A stretch of 64,000 nt of DNA from Oceanirhabdus sp942490885 (GTDB lineage Bacteria; Bacillota; Clostridia; Clostridiales; Clostridiaceae), in the NCBI GenBank assembly GCA_942490885.1, contig CALNYT010000002.1, forward strand, positions 62,001 to 126,000. Direction: 5' to 3'. Below, one piece after another: positions 19,925 through 28,770 of the stretch. The position numbers were made by a program, and so were the translations under genes. Below the pieces are notes generated by a model that had not been told where the DNA came from, did not search any database, and saw only the letters and a program-made list of their open reading frames with translations. Numbering within the stretch: position 1 is the stretch's first letter; each line of letters opens with the position of its first letter.

Positions 19925-19946
19925 AGGGAGGTTGAGAGGCCTCCTT
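19925..19946 (+). promoter_or_regulatory. Hairpin between cas5 and cas3 (possible attenuator)
   Basis: AGGGAGG pairs with CCTCCTT (one G-T wobble) around an 8-base loop, followed by TTAATTAT. It fills the only gap larger than 20 bases inside the cas operon. It may reduce read-through from the effector genes into cas3 and the adaptation genes. The stem is short, so it is a weak candidate. Confidence 0.4.
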
Positions 19947-19969
19947 TAATTATACAAAAGGAGATTATT

Positions 19970-22516
19970 ATGTATTTGGATTACAATAAGAAATTTCAAA
20001 TCTGTGATTTTATAAATAAAAAGTACTCTATCTATGCTCATGTAAAAGATGATAAGAATGAGACTTTGAAAGAGCATACTGATCTTTCTGTGAAATATTT
20101 TTTAAAAATTGTAAATGAAAAGAACTTGAATGAGGTTTTCGGAAAAATAGAAAAAGAATTTTTAGAAAAGGTTTCATTAGAAGGAAGAGAAATATTTAAA
20201 GAAATGATTTTAAATACAATTACAATGCATGATATTGGTAAGGTGAATCCATATTTTCAAAAGAGTAGATTAAACAATGATTTGAATTTAAAGCAATGTG
20301 AGAAATATAAAAATTCTCATCATTCAATGTTATCTTGCATTGTTTATATCGATGTATATTTTTCTGAAATAAGAAAATTTGAGAAGGAAGAGAGAAATCT
20401 GTTATTAGATTTTATGATGATGAATGCATATGTAATATCAAGGCACCATGGAGATTTGAGTTCATGGGATGATTTTAAGAGAAAATTTGAATCAGATGAA
20501 GAAGGGGAAAAATTACTTGGTCAACAAAAGGTATTATTTGAAAAAACCTTAAATAAAGAAGTTAAAATTACAGTTAAAAATATTAATAAGATATTTGAAA
20601 TTATAGATGAAAGAAGTGGAAAATATAATCAAGAGCAAGTTATCTATAGATATATTTATGAAAGACTAATGTTATCATTGTTGATTGCTTCGGATTTCTA
20701 TTCAACATCAGAGTTTATGGGTGATATTGAGATAAAAGATATTGGAGTTTTAAATGATGTAGATGAATTTTATGATGTATTTAAAGAAGGGGAAATATAT
20801 AATTTTATTCGAAAATATGAGAATAACGAGTATGGTAAAAAGAAAGACTTTACGAATATAAAAGATATAAATATATTGAGAAATGAAATGTTTTTAGAAG
20901 CAGAAAAAAAACTTGAGAAAAATATAGAGGGGAATATATTTTATTTAGAAGCACCAACAGGAAGTGGAAAGAGTAATGTGGCTACAAATTTAAGTTTTAA
21001 ATTATTAGAAGATGATAAAAGTAAAAATAAGATATTTTATATATATCCCTTCAATACTTTAGTAGAACAGAATATAAATACTTTAAAAAAAGTATTTGAA
21101 AAAGAAGAAAATATATTTAATAGAATTGCAGTTATTAACTCGATTGAGCCTATAAAAGTTGATAAACAAGTTAGTGAAAGTGAGGATACAAACTTAAAAT
21201 ATTATAAAAATGCTTTATTGAATAGGCAGTTTTTAAATTACCCTATGGTATTGACAACTCATGTTACTATTTTCAAATATTTATTTGGAACAGCAAAGGA
21301 AGATATTTTTCCTCTTCATCAACTAGCAAATAGTGTAATTGTTTTAGATGAAATTCAAAGTTATAAGAATTTGATATGGGGAGAAATCATAACTTTCTTA
21401 ACTTGTTATGCAAAAATATTAAATATAAAGATAATTATTATGTCTGCAACTTTACCAGAGTTAGATAAATTATCTCTTTCTAAAGGGAATACCATTAGTT
21501 TAATTGAAAATAGAAAAAAATATTATGAAAATCCTATTTTTAAAAATAGAGTAAAAGTTGATTATTCCCTGTTAGAAAGCCAAAACATAGGAGAGGATTT
21601 ATATAATCATGTGAAGGAAAACAGTTATATTGAAAAAAAGATACTTCTTGAATTCATAAGCAAAAGTTCGGCATATGATTTTTATAATAGATTAAAAGAG
21701 GATGAGGAAATTACTTGCCAGGTGGAGCTAATGAGTGGTGATGATAATATTGGAGAAAGAGATAGGATTATAAAAAAAGTTAAATCTATTAATTCGTTAA
21801 TACTAGTTGCAACTCAAGTTATAGAAGCTGGGGTAGATATAGATATGGATTTGGGTTATAAAAATATATCTATGCTTGATAGTGAAGAACAGTTTCTTGG
21901 AAGAATAAATAGATCTTGTAAGAAGGAGGAATGCACAGTTTACTTTTTCAAGGTAGATGAAGCAAAAGAAATTTATAAAGATGATGTAAGAAGGAATAAG
22001 GATATAACATTGGAAAATGAAAGTATAAGAGATGTTTTAAAAGAAAAGAATTTTAATAAATTCTATGACTCAGTTATTGAGAGGTTAAAAAGTTTAACAA
22101 GTGGGTTTAATGATTTAAATATAGAAGAATTTTTTAATGAAAAGGTTAAAAAACTAGATTTCAAAAATGTAGAAGAAAAGTTAAGGTTGATTAAAGATAA
22201 TGAAAGTAAAATATCGGTTTATTTAAGCAGTAGTGAACTTATTGTAAAAGGTCAAAAATTAAATGGACAAGAATTATGGAATGAATATAAGGAATTATTA
22301 AGTGACAAAGGGATGGATTACTCTAAGAGAAAAGTTAAACTATCTCAAATTAGATCTAAAATGAATAATTTTATATATGAAATCAAATGGAATTACGATT
22401 TTCCGTACAATGATAGGTTAGGTGAACTTTACTTTATTGAAGATGGAAACAATTATTTTAAAGATGGTAAATTGGATAAAGAAAAATTTATAAGTGGAAT
22501 AGGAGATTTTATATAA
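19970..22516 (+). CDS. cas3: Cas3, HD nuclease-helicase
   Basis: 848 residues. The HD nuclease domain is N-terminal, with LKEHTDLSVKYF near residue 35, MHDIGKVNPYFQ near 86, SHHSMLS near 112 and SRHHGDLSSW near 160. The SF2 helicase follows: Walker A EAPTGSGKSN near 326, motif II LDEIQSYK near 458 (DEIQ in place of DEVH), motif III MSATLPE near 490, and motif VI region ATQVIEAGVDIDMDL with EEQFLGRINRSCKK near 640-660. Cas3 unwinds and degrades target DNA after Cascade recruitment. Its stop codon touches the ATG of cas4. Both domains look intact. Confidence 0.95.
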   Translation: MYLDYNKKFQICDFINKKYSIYAHVKDDKNETLKEHTDLSVKYFLKIVNEKNLNEVFGKIEKEFLEKVSLEGREIFKEMILNTITMHDIGKVNPYFQKSRLNNDLNLKQCEKYKNSHHSMLSCIVYIDVYFSEIRKFEKEERNLLLDFMMMNAYVISRHHGDLSSWDDFKRKFESDEEGEKLLGQQKVLFEKTLNKEVKITVKNINKIFEIIDERSGKYNQEQVIYRYIYERLMLSLLIASDFYSTSEFMGDIEIKDIGVLNDVDEFYDVFKEGEIYNFIRKYENNEYGKKKDFTNIKDINILRNEMFLEAEKKLEKNIEGNIFYLEAPTGSGKSNVATNLSFKLLEDDKSKNKIFYIYPFNTLVEQNINTLKKVFEKEENIFNRIAVINSIEPIKVDKQVSESEDTNLKYYKNALLNRQFLNYPMVLTTHVTIFKYLFGTAKEDIFPLHQLANSVIVLDEIQSYKNLIWGEIITFLTCYAKILNIKIIIMSATLPELDKLSLSKGNTISLIENRKKYYENPIFKNRVKVDYSLLESQNIGEDLYNHVKENSYIEKKILLEFISKSSAYDFYNRLKEDEEITCQVELMSGDDNIGERDRIIKKVKSINSLILVATQVIEAGVDIDMDLGYKNISMLDSEEQFLGRINRSCKKEECTVYFFKVDEAKEIYKDDVRRNKDITLENESIRDVLKEKNFNKFYDSVIERLKSLTSGFNDLNIEEFFNEKVKKLDFKNVEEKLRLIKDNESKISVYLSSSELIVKGQKLNGQELWNEYKELLSDKGMDYSKRKVKLSQIRSKMNNFIYEIKWNYDFPYNDRLGELYFIEDGNNYFKDGKLDKEKFISGIGDFI

Positions 22517-23011
22517 ATGAGAATTAATGGTACTTTAATAAACTATTATTTTCATTGCAAAAGGCAATGTTATCTTCATGGAAATAGACTTAATCTTGAG
22601 GATAATAGTGAAAACGTAAAGATTGGAAAAGCTATACATGAAGAAAAAGAAGCAAAAAGTAAAAACAGTGAAATTGCAATAGATAATATTAAAATTGATA
22701 AGCTGACAAGTGAATACTTAACTGAGATAAAAAAATCAGATGCAGATGTAGAAGCATGTAAGTGGCAATTGCTTTATTATTTAAAAGTTCTAAAAGAGAA
22801 GGGAATAGATAGAAAAGGTAAATTAGAATTTGTTGAAAAAAATAAAGGGAATAATAAAACTATTTATTTTGATCTTGATGATGAAGTTTTAAAAGAATTA
22901 GATAAATATATATATGAGATAGGAACGTTAATTGAAGGTGAAGAGATTCCAGAAGTTCTTAATAAGGCTAAGTGTAAAAAATGTGCATATTATGAGTATT
23001 GCTATATATAG
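22517..23011 (+). CDS. cas4: Cas4, RecB-like exonuclease used in adaptation
   Basis: 164 residues. The ATG follows directly after the cas3 stop. N-terminal INYYFHCKRQCYLHGNRL gives one iron-sulfur Cys (HCKRQC), and the C-terminal KCKKCAYYEYC gives three more, as in Cas4. GKAIHEEKE is the conserved His motif and CKWQLLYYLKVL is the Q-x-x-x-Y motif of the RecB fold. GKLEFVEKNK contributes a catalytic Lys segment. Cas4 trims prespacers and helps select those next to a PAM. It forms an adaptation block with cas1 and cas2. Confidence 0.93.
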   Translation: MRINGTLINYYFHCKRQCYLHGNRLNLEDNSENVKIGKAIHEEKEAKSKNSEIAIDNIKIDKLTSEYLTEIKKSDADVEACKWQLLYYLKVLKEKGIDRKGKLEFVEKNKGNNKTIYFDLDDEVLKELDKYIYEIGTLIEGEEIPEVLNKAKCKKCAYYEYCYI

Positions 23012-23029
23012 GGGAAGGGGACGAAGTAA

Positions 23030-24028
23030 ATGGGAAGCACAAGATATATAACATCTATGGGGGAATTAACTAGGAAAGATAACTCTTTATGCTTTAGAAA
23101 GAATGGGAAAAATGTATATATTCCAGTAGAAAATACAAAAGAAATATATTGTCTAAATGAAGTAAGTATAAATTCTAAACTTTTAGACTTTTTGGCTAAA
23201 AATAATATTATTATTCATTTTTTTAATTATCATGAGGGTTATACTGGGAGTTTCTATCCTAGAAATCAATATAATAGTGGAAGGCTTTTGGTTAAACAAG
23301 TTGAGGTTTTCAGTAATAAGAGGCTATCTGTGGCCAAACCAATTGTAAAAGGAATAGGGATTAACATTTCAGAGGTTTTATATCATTATTATAAGCATGA
23401 CAAAAAAGAGGTTAAGGGTACTATTGATTGGATAAAAGGAGAATTTGTTGAAAGAATAGAACAAAGTGAGAATATAAAGCAGTTAATGGCAGTAGAAGGT
23501 GAGGTGTGGCAAAGGTTTTATGGTGAATTCAAAAATATATTACCACAAGATTTTATAATGAATAAAAGGGTAAAGAGACCACCGGATAATCCCATTAATG
23601 CTCTTGTTTCTTTTGGGAATACGCTATTATACACAAAAACAATATCTTCAATATATCGCACTCATTTGGATCAAAGAATTAGTTTTTTACATGAACCTTC
23701 TGAAGGTAGGTTTTCTTTAAGTTTGGACATAAGTGAAGTTTTCAAGCCTGTCATTGTATATAAAACTATATTTGATTTAGTTAATAATAAAAAGCTACAG
23801 GTAGGTAAACATTTTGAAAAAAAGCTTAATTATTGTTTATTAAATGAAGAGGGAAGGGATATTTTTGTAAAAGCATTTGAGGAAAGATTAGAATCTGTTT
23901 TTACTCATCCAAAGTTAAAAAGAAAAGTAAGCTATAGGACAGCTATAAAGTTAGATTGTTATAAGTTAATTAAGTTTGCAATGGAAGATAAAGAATTTAT
24001 TCCGTTTAGTATTAAGGAGAAGATGTAA
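23030..24028 (+). CDS. cas1: Cas1, spacer integrase
   Basis: 332 residues; GGGGAAGGGG upstream of the ATG. The N-terminal beta domain contains VYIPVENTKEIYCLNEVS. Catalytic residues are recognisable: the Glu in VEGEVWQRFYGEF near 157, the His in SFLHEPSEGRFSL near 222, and the acidic LDISEVFKPVIV near 235. It has the usual length for type I-B Cas1. With Cas2 it inserts new spacers at the leader end of an array. Two arrays with closely related leaders flank this operon, so one Cas1-Cas2 probably serves both. Confidence 0.96.
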   Translation: MGSTRYITSMGELTRKDNSLCFRKNGKNVYIPVENTKEIYCLNEVSINSKLLDFLAKNNIIIHFFNYHEGYTGSFYPRNQYNSGRLLVKQVEVFSNKRLSVAKPIVKGIGINISEVLYHYYKHDKKEVKGTIDWIKGEFVERIEQSENIKQLMAVEGEVWQRFYGEFKNILPQDFIMNKRVKRPPDNPINALVSFGNTLLYTKTISSIYRTHLDQRISFLHEPSEGRFSLSLDISEVFKPVIVYKTIFDLVNNKKLQVGKHFEKKLNYCLLNEEGRDIFVKAFEERLESVFTHPKLKRKVSYRTAIKLDCYKLIKFAMEDKEFIPFSIKEKM

Positions 24029-24319
24029 ATGGGAAAAAATTTAAATTATAATTATGCTTTTCTTTTTTATGATGTGAATGAAAAAAGGGTTCAAAGGGTA
24101 TTTAAGGTTTGTAAAAAGTATTTATCTCACTTTCAGAAGTCTGTATTTAGAGGAGAGATAACTCCATCAAAGTTGATTTCTTTAAGAACGGACTTGAATA
24201 AAGTTATTAATAAGAACGAGGATTTTGTATGTATTATAAAGTTGTTAAATGATAATATTTTCGATGAAGAAATTTTAGGAGTGCAGCATAACAATACTGG
24301 AGAGGATTTGATCATTTGA
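24029..24319 (+). CDS. cas2: Cas2, adaptation complex subunit
   Basis: 96 residues. The ATG directly follows the cas1 stop. NYAFLFYDVNEKRVQRVFKVCKKYL is the first strand and helix of the Cas2 ferredoxin fold, with the conserved Asp in YDV. KSVFRGEITPSKLISLRTDL is the second conserved segment. It bridges two Cas1 dimers. It ends the cas operon; the leader of array 2 starts on its last bases. Confidence 0.95.
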   Translation: MGKNLNYNYAFLFYDVNEKRVQRVFKVCKKYLSHFQKSVFRGEITPSKLISLRTDLNKVINKNEDFVCIIKLLNDNIFDEEILGVQHNNTGEDLII

Positions 24320-24495
24320 TTTTACCAGGTAAATTATATGGTTAAATTGCTTGAGCTGGTGTTGTTGCAAGGGCTTACACCCTGTTTAGTGTGAATAGAC
24401 TAAATATTCAAAAATAGTTGGTAAAATTTTATTGAATGTGGAAGTATCAAGGTTTATAGTGTATACTGATATTTATGAATGGCTATTTTACTAGA
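24319..24495 (+). promoter_or_regulatory. Leader of CRISPR array 2
   Basis: It begins on the cas2 stop codon with ATTTTACCAGG, has TGGTAAAAT at 24419 (77 bases before the first repeat) and the conserved block GTGGAAGTATCAAGG ... TGTATACTGATATTTATG at 24438-24490. These all match leader 1. The middle part (24340-24410) does not match leader 1 and includes a GGTGT ... ACACC stem. The conserved positions suggest where the adaptation complex docks. Confidence 0.85.
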
Positions 24496-27400
24496 CCTTA
24501 ACCTTAACATGGGATGTATTTAAATCTGACACTACTATTTATTAAATTAGCTTGATTGATCCTTAACCTTAACATGGGATGTATTTAAATCTTGGATTAG
24601 TTGTCTGTACTTGAATTCCAGTACCACCCTTAACCTTAACATGGGATGTATTTAAATTTTTTACCCATGATTTAATACCTCCGTTAATTTATCCTTAACC
24701 TTAACATGGGATGTATTTAAATCTGGTTTACCAGTAATCTCAAATGCTTGATTAATGCCCTTAACCTTAACATGGGATGTATTTAAATGATAGTATTTTA
24801 TCCAGTGCAAAGATACTATCTGTCCTTAACCTTAACATGGGATGTATTTAAATCCTATCTTCATTCCTCTATTTACAATGATATAATCCCTTAACCTTAA
24901 CATGGGATGTATTTAAATGCTGGATTTTCTCCATAATTTTGACCTTGAGTATGACCTTAACCTTAACATGGGATGTATTTAAATATTCTAACAAAGAAAT
25001 TGCAGAATCTAATCTTATAAACCTTAACCTTAACATGGGATGTATTTAAATATTTCTCGTCTTAGGCTTTCTGCTTTCATTGTGTGCCTTAACCTTAACA
25101 TGGGATGTATTTAAATTGAAAAAAACTCTTTGGATTCTGTATAGAATTAATCCTTAACCTTAACATGGGATGTATTTAAATATTAATTCTGCCGGAACTT
25201 CACATTTAGCTTTATTCCCTTAACCTTAACATGGGATGTATTTAAATTTTTATCTAATCGTTGGTCAAAGAAATATAGCATACCTTAACCTTAACATGGG
25301 ATGTATTTAAATTTTTTTACGTATCTAACTTTATTATCATAAACAGCTCCTTAACCTTAACATGGGATGTATTTAAATATATTGATAAAGCCGATTATAA
25401 ATAATATTTCTGCAACCTTAACCTTAACATGGGATGTATTTAAATGATAGCGAAATTGGAATTATAAAATGTAAAATTACCCTTAACCTTAACATGGGAT
25501 GTATTTAAATAAATTGTGTAACTCATTATTGATAAAATAAGAAGCACCTTAACCTTAACATGGGATGTATTTAAATTATCTAATGTTGTAGCTGTTATCC
25601 CTAATGGAATCCTTAACCTTAACATGGGATGTATTTAAATGAAACGTAAATTAAGAAAACACTTTAAAAAATATAAACCTTAACCTTAACATGGGATGTA
25701 TTTAAATGTAGAGTGGACCGAAAAACAAATGACATATAGAAGCCTTAACCTTAACATGGGATGTATTTAAATGAGATTGAACAGCTCTACTACTTCTAAA
25801 AGTGAAACCTTAACCTTAACATGGGATGTATTTAAATCCATACGCATTGTCACCTTTAATAAAATGTTGTACCCTTAACCTTAACATGGGATGTATTTAA
25901 ATTAACGGTAAATTTGTGTAGTACCATTATAGTTACTAACCTTAACCTTAACATGGGATGTATTTAAATATGAATGCCCCTCCTCATCAAACCTATAATA
26001 TTTCCTTAACCTTAACATGGGATGTATTTAAATAGGATAGAAGCTGACACAAACTTAATTGCAGAAATCCTTAACCTTAACATGGGATGTATTTAAATAT
26101 ACAAAGAAAATATCAGCTTCAATTGAATTTGATCCTTAACCTTAACATGGGATGTATTTAAATAAGGTTACTTTACCATGGCATTTATGGGGAAGTCCAG
26201 CCTTAACCTTAACATGGGATGTATTTAAATATAGGATAGCTTTTGCCTTTGTTACTTCAAAAAGTTCCTTAACCTTAACATGGGATGTATTTAAATAAGC
26301 TAATAGTTCTTTGTTGCTCAATTTCCGTAACTCCTTAACCTTAACATGGGATGTATTTAAATAGTGTGGAAGTTGTTGTATCGTCAACACTATTTGTCCC
26401 CTTAACCTTAACATGGGATGTATTTAAATGGCTTAGATATTATATAAGCTGCTATACCTTTAGCCCTTAACCTTAACATGGGATGTATTTAAATTATTAT
26501 GCAGTAAGGAGGATTTATGAATAGAGAACCTTAACCTTAACATGGGATGTATTTAAATAGTTTTTTCAAATTAGCAAGTCAATCGATGAAATAGCCTTAA
26601 CCTTAACATGGGATGTATTTAAATGAAGAAAGAGTTATGTATGTACTTCCAAAAACTTCACCCTTAACCTTAACATGGGATGTATTTAAATTTACTTGCA
26701 GTTTGTGTTTCAGCATCTTTTATCATCCTTAACCTTAACATGGGATGTATTTAAATCCAGAAACAGAAGTTCCAGAAGTGGAAATCATAGACCCTTAACC
26801 TTAACATGGGATGTATTTAAATGAATTATGGTCTATGAGATTAATACTTGATGAAGTCCTTAACCTTAACATGGGATGTATTTAAATACACTCCTTCCTT
26901 CTTCTCTCACCTCTCGAACAGCCCCCTTAACCTTAACATGGGATGTATTTAAATTATTATGCAGTAAGGAGGATTTATGAATAGAGAACCTTAACCTTAA
27001 CATGGGATGTATTTAAATAGTTTTTTCAAATTAGCAAGTCAATCGATGAAATAGCCTTAACCTTAACATGGGATGTATTTAAATAAATGTAAATCTAAAA
27101 ATCTACCAACTTCTAATACCCTTAACCTTAACATGGGATGTATTTAAATTTGTCTAATGCTAAGACATACTTTCGGTAAGGTAATCCTTAACCTTAACAT
27201 GGGATGTATTTAAATATAAAGGATTATCCAGAGCAATATATAATTGCGCCCTTAACCTTAACATGGGATGTATTTAAATAAGTCGGGGTCTATAAGTATC
27301 ACTTGATTTGCTTTCCTTAACCTTAACATGGGATGTATTTAAATTCATAAACAGGGAATTTTAAGTCTCCACCTAAGTCCTTAACCTTAACATGGGATGT

Positions 27401-27735
27401 ATTTAAATGAGGAAGTCGAGATTAGCAAAAAATATATGAGGGCCTTAACCTTAACATGGGATGTATTTAAATTTTGCATATAATTCACCATCCTTTGGAT
27501 TATGCATAGCCTTAACCTTAACATGGGATGTATTTAAATGTTTCATCTTCACTATCTTCAACTATCTCAAATTCCCTTAACCTTAACATGGGATGTATTT
27601 AAATAAAACACCACAAAAGATATAAAACTCTACACTAGAACCTTAACCTTAACATGGGATGTATTTAAATCTCAACTCTTTCTTCAACATCGAACAATCA
27701 TTATACCTTAACCTTAACATGGGATGTATTTAAAT
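24496..27735 (+). CRISPR. CRISPR array 2: 50 repeats, 49 spacers
   Basis: The 30-base repeat begins CCTTAACCTTAACATGG and ends GATGTATTTAAAT. It differs from the array 1 repeat at position 2 (C for T) and position 10 (T for C). Period is about 65.5 bases; all 50 copies I read are identical, including the last. Spacers 31 and 32 (26495-26528, 26559-26594) recur as spacers 38 and 39 (26955-26988, 27019-27054). The orientation is the same as array 1, and the ATTTAAAT handle is shared, so one Cas6 can process both. The count is by eye. Confidence 0.98.
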
Positions 27736-27867
27736 GTTATACCATGTCATAAATTAAAAAATATGGTCCAATATTTCCGTTATGAGTATCATGATAATAA
27801 GAGATAGTAACATCAACAAAATGGTCTAGGAATGTTCAGTCACATTCAAAATGGGGGGGAATAATTT

Positions 27868-28419
27868 ATGGAGTATAACAAGTTAGTTCCATATTTAAGG
27901 AAATTAGCAAAAAACCTTGATGAGTTTGTAGGTGAAGATATAAGGGATAAAGTATTAGAAAATTGTGAAACAATTACTGCCAAAACAAATAAAATTAAAC
28001 GAGCAGAAATTATGAGAGACGTAATGATTAGAATGGATGAACTTGTTGATAAGGATACAGCAATAAGAATCCGTGAAAATTGTGCTTGTAAACCAAAGGA
28101 ATTTTTAAAAACATCTATTGAGATTTATGAAAAGAATCCCAACATTGAAGAATTTATTAAGGAATTAGAAAAGACACATTTTGCTGGGAAACTTAAATTT
28201 GATAACAATATAATATATTGTAATTTTGGTACGGGTAAATGTGTATGTGGAATGGTTAAATCAGCAAAACAGTTAATACCTATTCTTTGGTGTGAATGCT
28301 GTAAAGGTCATGTAAGATGGCTTTTTGAAGGAACGTTGAAAAAACCTTTGAATATTGAAATGATATCTTCAGTAGTTTCAGGGGCAGATGATTGTAGCTT
28401 CAAAATCTATTTAGATTAG
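27868..28419 (+). CDS. Conserved Cys-rich protein of unknown function
   Basis: 183 residues; GGGGGGAATAATTT precedes the ATG. The N-terminal two thirds are helical (KLVPYLRKLAKNLDEFVGEDI; AEIMRDVMIRMDELVDKDTAIRI). Cys residues cluster at ENCACKP near 72, FGTGKCVCGMV near 120 and LWCECCKGHVRWLFEG near 142. The end, VVSGADDCSFKIYLD, resembles the last strand of 4-vinyl reductase (V4R)-like ligand-binding domains. The Cys pattern suggests a metal or iron-sulfur site. I cannot assign a role. It follows array 2 by 132 bases and has its own terminator, so a link to CRISPR is not shown. Confidence 0.65.
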   Translation: MEYNKLVPYLRKLAKNLDEFVGEDIRDKVLENCETITAKTNKIKRAEIMRDVMIRMDELVDKDTAIRIRENCACKPKEFLKTSIEIYEKNPNIEEFIKELEKTHFAGKLKFDNNIIYCNFGTGKCVCGMVKSAKQLIPILWCECCKGHVRWLFEGTLKKPLNIEMISSVVSGADDCSFKIYLD

Positions 28420-28508
28420 ATATACTAGCAGTAAAATTTAAAATAGATTCTTGGATAGTGTAAAAAGATTAATAGGTTTAGAGATTGCATATCCCCAGCA
28501 AGTCCCAA

Positions 28509-28536
28509 AAAGGTGAGTTCATAGGAACTCACCTTT
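28509..28536 (+). terminator. Intrinsic terminator
   Basis: AAAGGTGAGTTC and GAACTCACCTTT form a perfect 12-bp stem with the 4-base loop ATAG, about 90 bases after the Cys-rich protein gene. The flanking A-tract would also let it work on the minus strand. The rest of the gap to the next gene (28537-28770) shows nothing I can interpret. Confidence 0.75.
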
Positions 28537-28770
28537 AAATACATAAAAAAAGTTAAACAAGGTAAATCAAAACTCTTTTTCAATCTTCTTAGGGTAATTG
28601 CAATCCAAATTAAACCATAATCGCCTAAATGAGTGATGAATACTCATACCTGATTAGATACTGGTCCTCTTATAAGTTCTTGTATGAAATCTAATATCAA
28701 TAATTCAAAGTTTCATAATTCTATCATAATTCACCTCAATATTTTTTATGCTTAAACTTCTTGATAATTA

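Noticed and set aside
14677..24815. Spacers in arrays 1 and 2 sharing CCAGTGCAAAG
   Set aside because: Only 11 bases match and the rest differs, so they are not the same spacer. Chance or related targets cannot be separated.
25440..26414. Minus-strand open frames over array 2 with the repeating motif YLNTSHVKVK
   Set aside because: They are translations of the CRISPR repeat (reverse complement ATTTAAATACATCCC...). The period and identity follow the array, not a gene.
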